Below, in pieces: positions 22,901 to 34,181 of a stretch of DNA of 64,000 bases. The notes below the pieces were generated by a model. The model saw only the letters and a list, made by a program, of their open reading frames with translations. It ran no database searches and had not been told where the DNA came from. The position numbers and the translations under genes were made by a program. Position 1 is the stretch's first letter; each line of letters opens with the position of its first letter. The DNA comes from Turbatrix aceti (taxonomy: Eukaryota; Nematoda; Chromadorea; Rhabditida; Panagrolaimidae): NCBI GenBank assembly GCA_963969345.1, contig OZ017769.1, forward strand, positions 2,671,600 through 2,735,599, in the 5' to 3' direction.

Positions 22901-23283
22901 TATAAAAACTCACCCGTATTTGAGGATGATTCGGCGAAAGTCGTAGACCTCGATCTTCTGAAAATTAATTCGGGTAATAAATAACTGCTTGGATAAGTGG
23001 TCACCTTGAGAAGCTGGGTGAGAGGATCGACGATGAGCTTGATGCCGTCGTTTTTGAGATTGATGAGGATGGGTTCATTCGCGTCGAACGGATCATCCTT
23101 GGAATAGATGAGTTCGACCTCCTTGATGACAGCCGACGCATTTTGCAGTCCCTGGATGAGCTGGTTAACCGGCATGCCGAGGATGAGTTCGACGTTTTCA
23201 TTTTTGAGTGCGAGGTCGGGGATGACTTCAAATTCGTTTGGCGACGATGAACTCATCATGGACGACGCCGGAGAGGACAGCAT
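7581..23283 (-). CDS. PHAF1 (UPF0183 / C16orf70) homologue, eight exons, with nested genes
   Basis: PHAF1 is a cytosolic factor that, with BCAS3, binds phosphoinositide-rich phagophores in autophagy; its nematode role is inferred. Exons: 23283-23005, 22957-22914, 22862-22783, 22622-22338, 22288-22218, 22170-22030, 11699-11550, 7970-7581. They keep frame throughout and give 479 residues (human about 420). Family signatures in order: EVIPDLAL (near the N-terminus), LILGMPVNQLIQGLQ, ILINLKNDGIKLIVDPLTQLLK, IEVYDFRR, GLSFRF, LDKSVRFGE, GVLAALGAPSRIYYK, DLFFNYFTLG, VIKFILHTNVPGHFDFGIYSRVEF and PFGHTLCYGRDQVIVEVM. The C-terminus adds an acidic, Ser/Thr-rich tail of about 45 residues. Splice sites are GT/AG. 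Intron 6 is 10.3 kb, intron 7 3.6 kb, the rest under 170 bp. The start could instead be the ATG at 23259. Confidence 0.88.
7984..10440. other. PHAF1 intron 7, left part: AT-rich, no gene seen
   Basis: Long T- and A-runs with a few mixed-composition patches (8440-8900, 9540-9960). Frames in those patches lack family motifs and coding codon bias. A block reading CCACTCGAGACCA-like with TTTTTTCAC context recurs at 8070-8105 and 8310-8340, and a related CTCGAGTGG word occurs at about 42915-42930. Confidence 0.4.
10474..10546 (+). tRNA. tRNA-Val (anticodon AAC)
   Basis: A full cloverleaf can be drawn. The acceptor stem is GGTCTCG with CGAGATC, with one G-T pair; the D arm contains TGGTGTAGGGGTTATCA. 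The anticodon loop is in CAGTCTAACACACTG, giving AAC, and the T arm is GGCGG-TTCGATT-CCGCC. There is no intron and no encoded CCA, and a discriminator A follows. Both internal promoter boxes are intact. It lies in PHAF1 intron 7, on the strand opposite to PHAF1, so it is an independent RNA polymerase III gene within a host intron. Confidence 0.95.
10560..11549. other. PHAF1 intron 7, right part: no gene seen
   Basis: Mixed-composition sequence with C-rich patches at 10820-11000 and very AT-rich sequence from 11280. Short frames here show no recognised motif. Confidence 0.4.
13936..13967. repeat. (ATC)n microsatellite
   Basis: About ten tandem copies of the trinucleotide ATC/CAT, followed by ATTGATGATCG, which makes the end partly self-complementary. 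Confidence 0.9.
15137..15166. repeat. Perfect hairpin, 12-bp stem
   Basis: Arms GAAGTCGAGGTA and TACCTCGACTTC pair without mismatch around the loop TTACGT. It lies twelve bases upstream of a second perfect hairpin, within PHAF1 intron 6. Confidence 0.85.
15179..15218. repeat. Perfect GC-rich hairpin, 14-bp stem
   Basis: Arms GGAAGCGCGCCACC and GGTGGCGCGCTTCC pair perfectly around a 12-nt loop (15193-15204). The local composition stands out from the AT-rich surroundings. Confidence 0.85.
19736..21672 (+). CDS. Leucine-rich-repeat transmembrane receptor, nested in PHAF1 intron 6
   Basis: Two exons (19736-21003, 21099-21672; donor GTGAG, acceptor TTACAG) encode 613 residues. Visible in order: a signal peptide (about 1-20, MPSLVHLLVVLLTTTHAGALS); an N-terminal Cys cap (CPAECDC); about a dozen leucine-rich repeats of LxxLxLxxNxL type (about residues 85-445, e.g. 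LTHLDLHGNAI, LKTLNLAHNKL, LTVMDVSHNFI); a C-terminal cap (NPLDCRC with Cys 448, 450, 476 and 496); one membrane span (about 511-535); and a short cytoplasmic tail with PPPPPG, ending FIAF. That end fits a class II PDZ ligand (hydrophobic-x-hydrophobic), which is inference. The layout matches extracellular-LRR adhesion or guidance receptors; the exact orthologue is not recognised. The coding strand is GC-rich compared with the intron around it. Confidence 0.92.
21023..21059 (+). repeat. Hairpin inside the 95-nt intron of the LRR gene
   Basis: ACGGTGCAGGTGGCA pairs with TGCCACCTGTACCGT (one G-U pair) around the loop CAGATTA. The stem lies between the donor and the acceptor of a 95-nt intron. 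It does not span the intron ends, so it is not a classical mirtron. Confidence 0.75.
21673..22029. other. 3' region of the LRR gene and right end of PHAF1 intron 6
   Basis: The LRR stop at 21670-21672 is followed by an AATAAA at 21810 and another near 21925, either of which could serve as polyadenylation signal. The rest runs to the PHAF1 exon 6 donor at 22029. Confidence 0.5.
22644..22715 (-). tRNA. tRNA-Asp (anticodon GTC) within PHAF1 intron 3
   Basis: On the minus strand the acceptor stem TCTTCGG pairs with CCGGAGA (one T-G pair), with discriminator G. The D arm contains TAGTATAGTGGTAAGTA, the anticodon arm CGCGCCTGTCACGTGCG gives GTC, and the T arm is CCGGG-TTCGATT-CCCGG. No intron and no CCA. 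It sits between PHAF1 exons 3 and 4 on the same strand as its host, so it would also be present in the host pre-mRNA. An identical gene lies at 38453-38524 in the inverted duplicate. Confidence 0.96.
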
Positions 23284-23939
23284 GGCTTCTGGAGTGTGTA
23301 GACTGCAATGGCGAGGTTTATTCAATCATCTGACAGGTGAAAAGAATCAGACAAGCACGCAAACTAGATTTCATTACATCACATGACCAAATCTGAACAT
23401 CCAAAGTTAAAACTGGCTTTAGCAGGTTCATTTTGATCTTTCAAAGACCGTGAATGTCTAAGGCACTTCCACACATCCTTTATAAATCCCCAAAGCCCTC
23501 CCCGGATATTCAACGCACTCAAAAACGGCATTTCACGCACTCAAATAAAAATCATGATCTCGTGCGGAAAATAACGAAGTAACACAAAAATCGAGAGAGT
23601 ATACCAATCTCAGAGAGTACGCAGACGACTAGACAATTTCCCGCGTGCACGCGCACGCGCACGCGCGTTGTCGCTACGCCGAACGCACACAGCCGCAGCC
23701 TACGAAGTAGGCCGCGACTGCAACGCAACAACCCGTGCGGCGAAAGTCGACGTTTTGTACGTTTTATTTGCGTCCATCGATTTTCTTTTTCTCCTATTTT
23801 TTTGTATCGTAAATACAAAGAATGCCAAATTCATCGTGGCCAGATGACCATGGACTTTCGATTACGGCAAGTTTTGATTTTCCCCTGGTTTTGAGTTGAT
23901 TGTGAATTCCTGCTTGATTTTCAGGAAGGCGGCGGCACG
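23284..23939. promoter_or_regulatory. Divergent intergenic region between PHAF1 and the MADF gene
   Basis: The 5' ends of the two genes face away from each other across about 650 bp. There is an alternating purine-pyrimidine CGCGTGCACGCGCACGCG run at about 23641-23668. A TTGATTTTCAG site at 23913-23923 precedes the MADF start by 16 bases and could be a spliced-leader acceptor or the end of a 5' UTR intron. Confidence 0.5.
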
Positions 23940-25695
23940 ATGGCGGAACACCTGGGCTTCGAGACGACCTCTCCGTCGTCGTCGATCGGCTACGAAATGG
24001 GAGGCAAGAAACGGACCTGTGCTCATTATTCGGATTCGATACGCTTCGCTATCATCGAAGAGGTCAAATCAAGACCCGTGCTTTGGGATGCCCGAACGCC
24101 GCATGTCGTCTCTTTCCAGCAGAAGAGGGATTTGTTTGACGAAATTGCGACTCTGCTGACTGATAAGGATTGCCCGCTCGGCGGCATGGAAATCGAGAGG
24201 CAGTGGAAGAACCTCAAGGTAGGGTGGTCGGGGATTTTGGAGGTTTCGTGAGAGTAACGTGCGGAAAACGTGATTTTACACAGATTACAATTTTTTTATC
24301 AGGACCCAAATTTTGGGTCCACTTTTTTCAAAAAAACGTTTTTACTACATTACAAATTTTCGTGCAAAGAGTACCCCAATTTTTTTTTTGATTTTAGGCC
24401 CTTTGCAATATTCTGAAAACAGTTTTTATCAGAATTGAGCGAACAGCCGTTTTTTTGTTTGCAAACGAACAGGAAGAAAAATCGAATCTGTTTGCGAACG
24501 AACGTTCGCTAAACTCTGGTTTTTACTCAAATTTTGTTATTTCAAAGTTTTTGTTCTGTTTATTGAGCCTAACATTGTCTGCCGTAACTCACATCAGTCG
24601 CATGCGAGATCCCAGCCGGTTGCCGTTTTTTTTCTGACGCTCGTTCAAATCTCGGCGGATGACTTTTCATAAACGTATCTGCATTTTACGACTTTCATAA
24701 AAAAATTTTTTATGTCGTAGTAATATAAACATCTGATTCATCAAAAAGAATAACTAAACGAGAAAAACTAAAATCAATTTGAAAAACATTTTTGAACCCA
24801 CATACACGCTGTCTATTGACCCGAAAATCTTATGAAACAATAAAACAAATGTTACAACACCTTTATTTTTTTTTTCAGGACACGTACATAAAAATCCGTC
24901 GAAAAGAACTCGCAGGCATCCATCAACTGGGCACGTCAACGTGGCGGTTCTACCCGATGCTGACGTTCATCGACGAAGTCGACAGCGAAGCGGGCCCCAA
25001 TCCACTGCCTCCGAGGCGAAATCGTCGACGAGGCCTTCCATCGGATTCCACAGTGTCTGAATCGGCGAGGCAGACGCCGTCCAGTGTGTCACCGTACGGC
25101 GACAAGGCCAACGAATTGTACACTCTTCAATCATCCCCGTTTGAGCCTGTTCACGCGAAGCGAACTAATTATGGCGAATCTTTGGGATTCGATGATGCTT
25201 ATTGTGAGTTTGAATGGTTTTTTCCCAAATTTTAGGCCAAAGTTCAGCAAATACTAAAAAACAAATGATCGTAACCGATGAATAGAAAGTAACATTCAAA
25301 AACTCCGACAAATTCGATCGTTACTCAAATTCGTGTTGAGATACTAGACAATCGTAATTCGTCATGTTTAGTTATCTTTTTACTTTATTTTTTTCTATTT
25401 TTGTAATTTACGATCGGTAATTTCTAAAATTGATGTTTTTTTCGTTGTCTTACAACGAATTTTGCACGTGGATAGTATTGGAAACTTGGTTTTCATTTTT
25501 GCTTCGCTAAATGTTATATTTTCTTACCTTTTTGTCTGAGATTTTGCCTACTTCTACTACTCTTTTTCAGTGGTCTACTTAACAGAACAACTCAAGCTCA
25601 TAGCCAACCACAGCCGAACCGAGTATCTCAAGGTCCAGAAACAGATCAACGACGTCATCTCAGATTCCCTGATTCGATTGAGTGAAAATAGTTAA
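23940..25695 (+). CDS. MADF-domain protein (putative sequence-specific DNA-binding regulator)
   Basis: Three exons, 23940-24218, 24879-25203 and 25571-25695, join in frame to 242 residues. The MADF domain spans about residues 30-130: FAIIEEVKSRPVLWD, RDLFDEIATLL, CPLGG.EIERQWKNLKDTYIKIRRKE and WRFYPMLTFIDE. It matches the family pattern of I-x-x-V-x-x-x-P-x-LW, then a W-x-x-L-(R/K)-D-x-Y core. Exon 1 ends inside the domain, exactly before DTY. The middle third is low complexity and rich in Ser, Pro and Arg, and includes the basic stretch PPRRNRRRG. The C-terminal 40 residues are a predicted amphipathic helix (LTEQLKLIANHSRTEYLKVQKQINDVI). MADF proteins are Myb/SANT-like DNA binders, abundant in nematodes and insects. 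Specific targets cannot be inferred. Introns 1 (660 bp) and 2 (367 bp) are AT-rich. Confidence 0.88.
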
Positions 25696-28297
25696 ATCCA
25701 TTATCCACCGAGTGTTAATCAATCAGTCTTTGAACAAAAATCCAGTCACTTTTTTGAATAAACCGATTTTTTTGAATTCGTCGGCACATTTATTTAAAAT
25801 GAAGATGATAACGCATTCCGACATGTTACATTCATTTATTGTCAAGAAGACATAAATTTATTTTTTTTCGTTTTCACTAGTATTATCACAACACCAACGC
25901 CGCCGCCGACGACGACACTGTCCACTCTGCTTCTGAGAGTTGAGTCAAGTCAATCAATTAATTTGTCGTTTCCCTCTCAACTTTTTTTTATCCTCCTTAA
26001 ATTCATTCTTGAGGAGGATTTACTCGGCTCGGCGATTGGTAGTAAAACAAAAAAAAAAGTTGAGTCTCGACTCGAGATTTATCCACCCGCTTTCGCAAGT
26101 CAGCCTAGCCTTGTCCGAGACGGATATTGCATGTTACATCCAACCTGGACTTTGCCGATCGCCTGCTGCTGCCACATTTTCAAACACAAGCTAACTTTTC
26201 TCTTCTTTTTTTTTCTTTTCTCTGGGCCATTCATTTTATTTCTCATCCATTCTTTTCCCTGGGCATGCTGCAATATTCCAAGAGAAAAAAAATGGAAAAA
26301 AATATCATTGGCACAAAGAAGATGGGAGGGCGGAGTCTGTGACGGATTAGTAGCTAACTCGTCTCAATTCTTTCCAAGAAGCAAAAAGTGACTGACTGCT
26401 GCTGCAGAGTTTGTCCGGGCCTGGCCTGTGGGCCATGGAGCAGCCAGGCATGCAGGTGAGGAAGGGAGCCAGGTGGCTGATCCTGCCTGCCTGCCTGCAG
26501 GTAAAAAAAACCAACAGGGCGGAGGGAGAAGCACCGGCTGCTGCTGGGGACGAATGTATATTAAATCAAAACCGAAATTTGATTCCCCTGGATCCATGAC
26601 TCCTACCTGGAATTTTTTTGACGTAAATCTTCCTTGAAAAAAAATTCTTTAAATAATTCTTTATTTGTTTGTTGGCTTCTGGGATCCATCTCAATCCACG
26701 GGAGGATTCTTAACTAAAGTCGATCTATTTTTAGTCACCCAATGACTAAACTGATGAAAAAGACTAAAATTTTGTGGGTGCAAAGCAAACAATATCGTAT
26801 CTTCCTTGTTTCCGAACAAGCTTTTAGTTTGTTTAAAAAACACAAGTTTTAAAAAAATGTCTACTACTATGTGGACTACGTCGTTTCTTACAACTGCCAC
26901 CATTTGTTTCCTCTTATCTTTATCCATCTCAAACCTCAACCACGTCAACTATCCAAGCTCAGATATATATCTTCTTTCAACTTCCAACTTCCATCATTTA
27001 TCCTAATTTAGAATTTCAAAATTGAAAAAACTACCGTATTCCTACCCCAATTGTCGTAATTCTATGAATTCTTTTTCACTGGATAACTTTGCGATTTATC
27101 ACACTTTTCGTACTCTTCGGATCAAAATCTGAAAACGATACTATTTACATCTTTGTTAAATAGCTGTCAAAGTTTTAACGACGATCGATAGCTAACATGA
27201 AAACTGATGATTTCCCGCAAGACACTCATCATGCACATACACACACACACGTTTTTATATATTGTTTTGTTTGATTATGTTTATCCAGAAAGAAAAAAAA
27301 CCGCGCTACGCACATCGTCATCCATCGTCCGTTATCCGTCATGCGTTGTCCCCATCTTTTTGTATTTCAAAGATGAAGAAGTAGTAGGTGGCTAAGCTAC
27401 TACTATTGTGATAGTCGTTGAGTTCGTTTCCCAGTCAGTCTCAGGTGATCGTTTCGAGCGAGTGAAAAAAAAAATATTCGTCGTCGTTGTCGTTGTCGGT
27501 GTCGTCCGTCTTTGTTTCGTGCCTGACGTCGACGGTCGAATGTTGCTAACTTCTGATCCATCCTTATCCTCATATGCTCTCTCGCTTGTTTCTGCACACG
27601 CAACGCGCGCGCACCGGCTTTCCTCCTTTCTTCCGGAACAGTTCTCGGATCGACTAAACGACCCAGGCTGCTTGCAGGAAAGAAGCCAGGAAGGAGGGAT
27701 AAAGGGAAAGGAGGTGCTCGTACTCCTGCTTTACCCGCGAGAGTCGATTGCTTCTTCTCTCCTCTCTCTCTCTCACTCTTTTTCCCCCCACCCCACAACA
27801 CCATCATCGCCAGCGGCAACATTCTCCGCAGCAGGCGCGTTGAGTCGTTGGCGATCGCGTAGGCGCGCGCGGCTGGCCCAGCAATGATGTTGTCGAGGAT
27901 CTGACTGCTCTGCCGGCCGAGGGGGCGCTGCTGGGGCCTTTTGCACATTACAACACAACCAACACAACCTGGCCTTCCGGGCACATTTATGCCTGCCGTA
28001 AGCGTGCGTGCGTGTATCTCTCTCTTTTCGCGGTGTGGTGGCGGTGGCGGTGGCAAAAAATCGTGCCTCCCCTTCCCCGACTTCCTTCCTATCATTCCCT
28101 CCCTCCCTTTCAAGAGTTAGTCTTCCCTCACGACACACACCCGAACGACTGAGCGCCGTTTTACTCGCTCTATACTTCTGCCTGTACGTTGTTGGCCCTC
28201 TTCTGCTACCGTATCCCTCCACCCGAATCCTCCAATTCCCCCGAATCCAACCGTGTTCTTTTCAGTTGAGTCGCGCACGAAGAAGCCGTCGTAAGCC
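25696..28297. promoter_or_regulatory. Intergenic region upstream of paramyosin
   Basis: An AATAAA near 25757 may end the MADF transcript. From there to 28297 I find no credible gene; frames at 27400-28220 are low-complexity shadows. A CT-rich run at about 27755-27780 and GGTGGCGGTGG at about 28035 are noticeable. A CTTTTCAG at 28258-28265, 32 bases before the paramyosin ATG, fits a spliced-leader acceptor or a 5' UTR intron end, so the muscle-specific promoter should lie within this block. Confidence 0.45.
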
Positions 28298-31200
28298 ATG
28301 TCGCTCTACAAGTCGCCCTCGCTGGCGAATGCTGCCGTCTACCGGTCGCCGTCGTTTGCCGGCAACCAAGGTGGACCGTTCAACTCGTTGAGCGTTGCCG
28401 ATCTCGGCAGTCTGACCCGTCTCGAGGTGAGTCTATTAGAATCCCCGGAATGCGCGCGCTCGCGCACATGCTCCAGGCCGGTGGTGGTGGTGATGGTGGT
28501 GGTGTGGAAGGAGTTGGGATTTGTTTACTCCTTCGACGACCTCTTCACCAGCCAACCGAGCCCCAACTCACCCCCTCACACATACACACACATACGACTT
28601 TTTTGCAACACTCACAAGAGTTTGTGACTGCTTTACACAAACTTTTACGCACTTGGTTCATCTCTACAGTACTTATCCCCCCCCTCCCTGATTAATCGGA
28701 GCCCCCCGAATAGCAGCCCACACAAACAACACATCAATCGAAACCGCCTATGTAATATAACTTATACTTTTTTTTCAGGACAAAATCCGTCTTCTCCAAG
28801 AGGATCTCGAGTCGGAACGCGAGTTGAGAAACCGCGTAAGTTTATTTTTATTTTTATTTCACTTTTTTTGTGTTCCATCGTTGTTTTGTAATACTTACGG
28901 ATCTTTGCAAGACAGCTGAGAAAGCTTCGGTAAACAGCTAAGATTTTGCAAAGATCTGAATTTTGCAAAAACACACCAACTTGAATATTTTTAAAATATT
29001 TATTTTACATATTTATTTTTGTTTGCAGATCGAACGCGAACGAGCCGACCTGAGCGTGCAGCTTATTGCGTTGACTGACCGCTTGGAAGATGCCGAAGGC
29101 ACCACCGATAGTCAGGTGAGTAAATTTTTCACCTTGAAATTTTTTTTGGAATTTGTGATTTTTCAGATCGAATCCAACCGCAAGCGCGAATCTGAACTCC
29201 AGAAGCTGCGCAAGCTCCTCGAAGAATCCCAACTCGAATCCGAGGATGCTCTTAACGTGCTCCGCAAGAAGCACCAGGATTCCCTCCTTGACTACCAGGA
29301 GCAGATCGAGGGTCTTCAGAAGAAAAACTCCAAGTAAGTATTTTTTTGTAATTTTTGGAAAAACCGCGTTTTTTCGTAAATTAACTTTTTTTTGGAGGGA
29401 AATTTTTGTCAATCAATTTCTGGGAAAAGTAGAAATTTTTGTGGTGACATTTTGCTTGCTTTTTTTTGTTCGTACTTTATACTCATTTTTTTGATTCCCC
29501 AAGTTTAAACTCTTTTTTTCGCTTTTTCACTTTATCCTACGAGTGACACTAAAATCCCGACTTGCCACGTTTCGAGGAGGGGGGGGGGGATAAATTTGTG
29601 GCCGTCAATCCATCTCCCTACTTTCGTAAAAAAAAAGATTAGCAGGCTCGATCAGTACTCGTACTCGTACTCGGCGAAGGAGTAAGCAGGCAAGCGCATT
29701 TTTGTTTTGTTCTGCGGACAGGACCGATTGTCTTGCTACTAACAAACACAACAAACACCGTGGCCATGGCACAACAAACGCAGCGCTAACACTTTTTGCA
29801 CTTGGAGAAAAACGAAAAACTGATTTGAATCCCTTTAGCCTAGTTATCCTCCTTGGTTAGAGGATTTTTGCTTGCTTGACGCACTCCAATCGCTGATCGA
29901 GAGGGGAGGGGGGATGGATGCGTCAGCTGGCCACATCCCCCCCCCCTTGGGATGAGAAAAGAGCCTCGAGGCAGCGAGCGCCCGGGGGCAATTAACCGCC
30001 ATTTGTCGCCGACCCCAGCCCCATAGGCTATGTGCGATGCGATCGGTGAGCACATCAATGACTAACCGCGACTGACTGAGACTGGGACTGACCTGTAAAT
30101 AGCAGAAAGCGCGGGTGGATGAAATAGAAACAGAAACAGAAACATAAGAGCATAAACAAAAACAAAAAAAATATTTTATCAAAATTGCAAAACATTACCG
30201 AGGTGATGATGAACTTTGAAGGATCGACCGTGAACGCCAACGCCTCCAGCACGAAGTCATCGAGCTCACTGCTACCATCGATCAAGTGCAGAAGGAGAAG
30301 GTAAGTTAAAAAAAAATTTTTCCAAAAATTTCAAAAAATTAAAAATAAATTAAAATCAAAAATTGTTTACACATCCCCCACATTTTTTTTCTTACTTTAA
30401 ATTTTTTTTCACACTCGTAAAATTATGCAGTGTTGTTTTTTGCATCCTTGATCGTCATCCACTTGGTCGCATTTATCAAATAATCAAAAACAGAAGTTTT
30501 TTCCGTTGACTGCTTTTATCGACGGCTTTGAGGATGTATACTTTTTTTCCGACTAAAACTAAAAAATGCAGCAAGCCTGCTGGCTTGCGGGGGCGGATTG
30601 GGTGCACGCCGGCTGGCCAGGATGCATCCAAGCCAGCCGCTAGCTAGATAGATAGTTGCTAGCAAGCAGGACAAACGGATAACGCATAACGAATAACGCT
30701 GATGCGAGTTGTCAAATATCCAGCAGATCCCACGTTGTGTTTTTCAATAAAGCAAAAAATATATATATCAAGCAGATTTTTCTTTGAATTGCAAAAAATG
30801 CATAAATCATAAAAAATATCGTAATGTATCATAAATAAAATATTTACGTAATTTTTAACTTTTATTTAGCACGCCGCCGAGAAGGCCGCCGAACGCTTCG
30901 AGGCCCAGGCCAACGATCTTGCCAACAAGGTTGAGGACCTCAACAAGCACGTCAACGACCTCGCCCAGCAGCGCCAGCGCCTCCAGGCTGAGAACAACGA
31001 TCTCCTGAAGGAAGTCCACGACCAGAAGGTTCAGCTTGACAACCTCCAGCACGTCAAGTACCAGCTTGCCCAGCAGCTCGAGGAAGCCCGTCGTCGTCTT
31101 GAGGATGCCGAACGCGTACGTTGCAGACTTTTGCAAAAATCTGAACCAATTCACTATATTCAAATTTTTTTTAGGAACGCTCGCAGCTCCAGGCTCAGCT

Positions 31201-33303
31201 CCACCAGATCCAGCTTGAGCTTGACTCCGTCCGCACCGCCCTCGACGAAGAAGCCGCCGGTCGCTCCGAAGCCGAACACAAGCTTGCCCTCGCCAATACC
31301 GAAATCTCGCAGTGGAAGAACAAGTTCGATGCCGAAGTTCAGCTCCACCACGAAGAAGTCGAGGATCTCCGCAAGAAGATGCTCCAGAAGCAGGCCGAAT
31401 ACGAGGAACAGATCGAGATCATGCTCCAGAAGATCAGCCAGCTCGAGAAGGCCAAGTCCCGTCTTCAGTCCGAAGTCGAGGTTCTCATCGTCGATCTCGA
31501 AAAGGCCCAGACCACGATCGCCCAGCTCGAACGCATCAAGGAGGCTCAGGAACGCACAATCGGCGAGCTCAAGACCCGCATCGACGAACTCGTTGTCGAA
31601 CTCGAAGCTGCCCAGCGCGAAGTCCGTGCCGCCCTTGCCGAGCTCCAGAAGCTCAAGCACCTGTACGAAAAGGCTGTCGAACAGAAGGAAGCTCTTGCCC
31701 GCGAAAACCGCAAGCTCCAAGGTTCGTTAAAAAAAATTCATTGAAAAAAAATTTTTTTTTGTGTTTTTTTGGATCAATTTTTACATTTTCCATTTTCAGA
31801 GGACCTCCACGAAGCCAAGGAAGCCCTTGCCGATGCCAACCGCAAGCTCCACGAACTCGACCTCGAAAACGCTCGCCTTGCCGGAGAAATCCGCGAGCTC
31901 CAGACCGCGCTCAAGGAAGCCGACGCTGCCCGCCGCGACGCCGAATCCCGCGCCCAGCGTGCGCTTGCCGAACTCCAGCAGCAGCGCATCGAATTCGAAC
32001 GCCGCCTCCAGGAGAAGGAAGAGGAACTCGAAGCACTCCGCAAGAACCTCCAATTCGAGATCGACCGCCTCACCGCTGCCCTCGCCGACTCCGAAGCCCG
32101 CGCGAAGGCCGAAATCTCGCGCCTCAAGAAGAAGTACCAGGCCGAGATTGCCGAACTCGAGATGACCGTCGACAACCTCAACCGCGCCAACATCGAAGCC
32201 CAGAAGACGATCAAGAAGCTCAGCGAGAACCTCAAGGTTGTCCAGGCTTCGCTCGAAGACACCCAGCGCCAGCTCCAGCAGACCCTCGATGCCTACGCTC
32301 TCTCGCAGCGCAAGGTTGCCGCCCTCGCTGCCGAACTCGAAGAAGCCAAGACCGCTCTCGACAACGCCATCCGCGCTCGTCGCCAGGCCGAAGCCGATCT
32401 CGAGGAAGCCACCGGCCGCATCAACGACCTCCAATCCATCAACAACAACCTGACTGCCATCAAGAACAAGCTCGAGACCGAGCTCTCCACTGCCCAGGCC
32501 GATCTCGACGAAGTCACCAAGGAACTCCACGCTGCCGATGAGCGCGCCAACCGCGCTCTCGCCGATGCTGCCCGTGCCGTCGAACAGCTTCACGAAGAAC
32601 AGGAGCACTCCATGAAGATTGACGCTCTCCGCAAGTCGCTTGAAGAACAGGTCAAGCAACTCCAGGTCCAGATCCAGGAAGCCGAAGCCGCTGCTCTCCT
32701 CGGAGGCAAGCGTGTCATCTCCAAGCTCGAGACCCGCATCCGTGATCTTGAAACCGCGCTGGATGAGGAAACCCGCCGACACAAGGAGACCCAGAACGCT
32801 CTCAGGAAAAAGGATCGCCGCATCAAGGAGGTCCAATTGCAGGTTGACGAGGAGCACAAGGCCTACGTCATGGCCCAGGACACCGCCGATCGCCTCATCG
32901 AGAAGCTCAACATCCAGAAGCGCCAGCTTGGCGAAGCGGTAAGTATAATTAATTAATTAATTAATTAATTAAGCTTATTAATTAATTTAATTTTTTTAAA
33001 TTAAATTAAATAATTTATTAAGCTTATCAATTAATTTAATTAATTAATTAAGCTACTAATTTTTTTTAATTAAAAAATTAAAAATAATTTTTTAGCTAAT
33101 TTTTAATTGTTTAATTTTTTTAGGAAAGCTACACGATGCAGAACCTGCAGCGCGTCCGCAGATACCAGAGGGAGCTTGAAGACGCCGAAGGCCGTGCCGA
33201 CCAGGCTGAATCTTCCCTCCACCTGCTGCGTGCCAAGTCTCGTGGCTCCGTTGTCGCCGGCCAGAGCGGTTCATCGCCCAAGGTCTACGTCCTCGAAGAC
33301 TGA
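28298..33303 (+). CDS. unc-15: Paramyosin, complete, nine exons
   Basis: Paramyosin forms the core of invertebrate muscle thick filaments. Exons: 28298-28426, 28779-28835, 29029-29115, 29167-29333, 30222-30300, 30870-31115, 31175-31721, 31800-32938, 33124-33303. The lengths keep frame and give 876 residues, against about 880 for nematode paramyosins. The non-helical head (about residues 1-30, [20 protein letters not shown]) carries Ser-Pro repeats of the kind phosphorylated in the family. The rest is an unbroken heptad coiled coil, beginning [20 protein letters not shown] and ending in a short non-helical tail with KVYVLED. GC3 is very high, as expected for a strongly expressed gene. The exon 5 acceptor (ACTTTGAAG) has a weak pyrimidine tract, but phase and protein identity support it. 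Intron 4 (888 bp) and intron 5 (569 bp) are the long ones. Confidence 0.97.
32939..33123 (+). repeat. TTAA-rich palindromic intron 8 of paramyosin
   Basis: The 185-nt intron is almost pure A and T, made of repeated TTAATTAA words interrupted by three AAGCTTAT or AAGCTACT words. It is extensively self-complementary. Donor GTAAGT and acceptor TTTTTTTAG remain at the ends. Confidence 0.85.
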
Positions 33304-34181
33304 GCGCCCCTGGAAAAAAGGTCCCCCACGGCGATGACAACGGGCTTCTACCACCCCATCTGATTTTTTTTTAAATCTTTCTTTCTTTTTTTTTTCGTTT
33401 GTTTTGCTAATGAACCAACCTTTCCGCCCCGAGTTTTGCCCGAGAAGAATCCATCCGACTGCTAGTCTGCCGCGCATGCGTGTGCTGCATCCACACCTCT
33501 CTTTCTTGATTGTTCTTCTCGATCCATCCATGCCCCCTTCTATCTTCTCTTTCCGGTCCCGTAGCGCATCTTCTTGATCCAACAACCATCATCCGACGAC
33601 GGCTTCTGCCCCGCCAAGGGCCACTACGACTCAAACTACTACCACGACAACGCGGAGATGACTCATCCCACAATGGCGCTCGCTTCGTTTCTTTTTTTCC
33701 CTTCTTTTTCTTCAAGTTGTGTTTTTTTCTACAATTTTTTCTTTTTTACGCGCTATATTCTGTATTATTTTTTTTTATTTTTTTGAAGAAAACGACTGTA
33801 CTTGCGCTATAAAGACAACGTTGTGAAAAATCTGCAGAGCGCCACTTGACAACGAAACTGCCCCCTAGCTAGCTGTTCTCTGTTTTTATAATTTTTTTCG
33901 TCTGCCCACAATCAGTTGTGTCGAATCGTCGAAAAATATCTACTCCTGTGGTTTTTTCGTTTTTTTGCAAAAATAAATAAAATCTATCATTTTACCGAAA
34001 AAACAAAATAAAAATTTCTGCAAATTTTTTTATCACTTATCAAAACCGGAGAAAGCCTTTAAATATAGAAAAACCTTTCATGTTCAAAAAAAATTCATTG
34101 TAACTGCGTAATCAAATTTATTTATCGTATTTATTAAACAACATAATTTTACGAACATTACGCAAAGTTAGCGTCAATCTA
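33304..34181. other. Paramyosin 3' UTR and convergent intergenic region
   Basis: CT-rich 3' sequence is followed by overlapping AATAAATAAAATC signals at about 33971-33982, a likely paramyosin polyadenylation site. On the minus strand AATAAATACGATAAATAAA at about 34118-34136 could serve the gene to the right, so the two genes converge. Confidence 0.55.

Noticed and set aside
27403..28113. 236-codon frame upstream of paramyosin
   Set aside because: Low-complexity Arg/Gly/Pro composition, overlapping frames on both strands, and no motif; more likely 5' regulatory sequence.
31312..32541. 409-codon Arg/Pro-rich plus-strand frame
   Set aside because: It lies over paramyosin exons 7-8 in another frame, and its composition is what a GC3-rich coiled-coil gene gives when shifted by one base.
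31796..32857. 353-codon minus-strand frame over paramyosin
   Set aside because: Antisense shadow of the same GC-biased coding sequence; its Leu/Gly/Phe-rich product has no family features.
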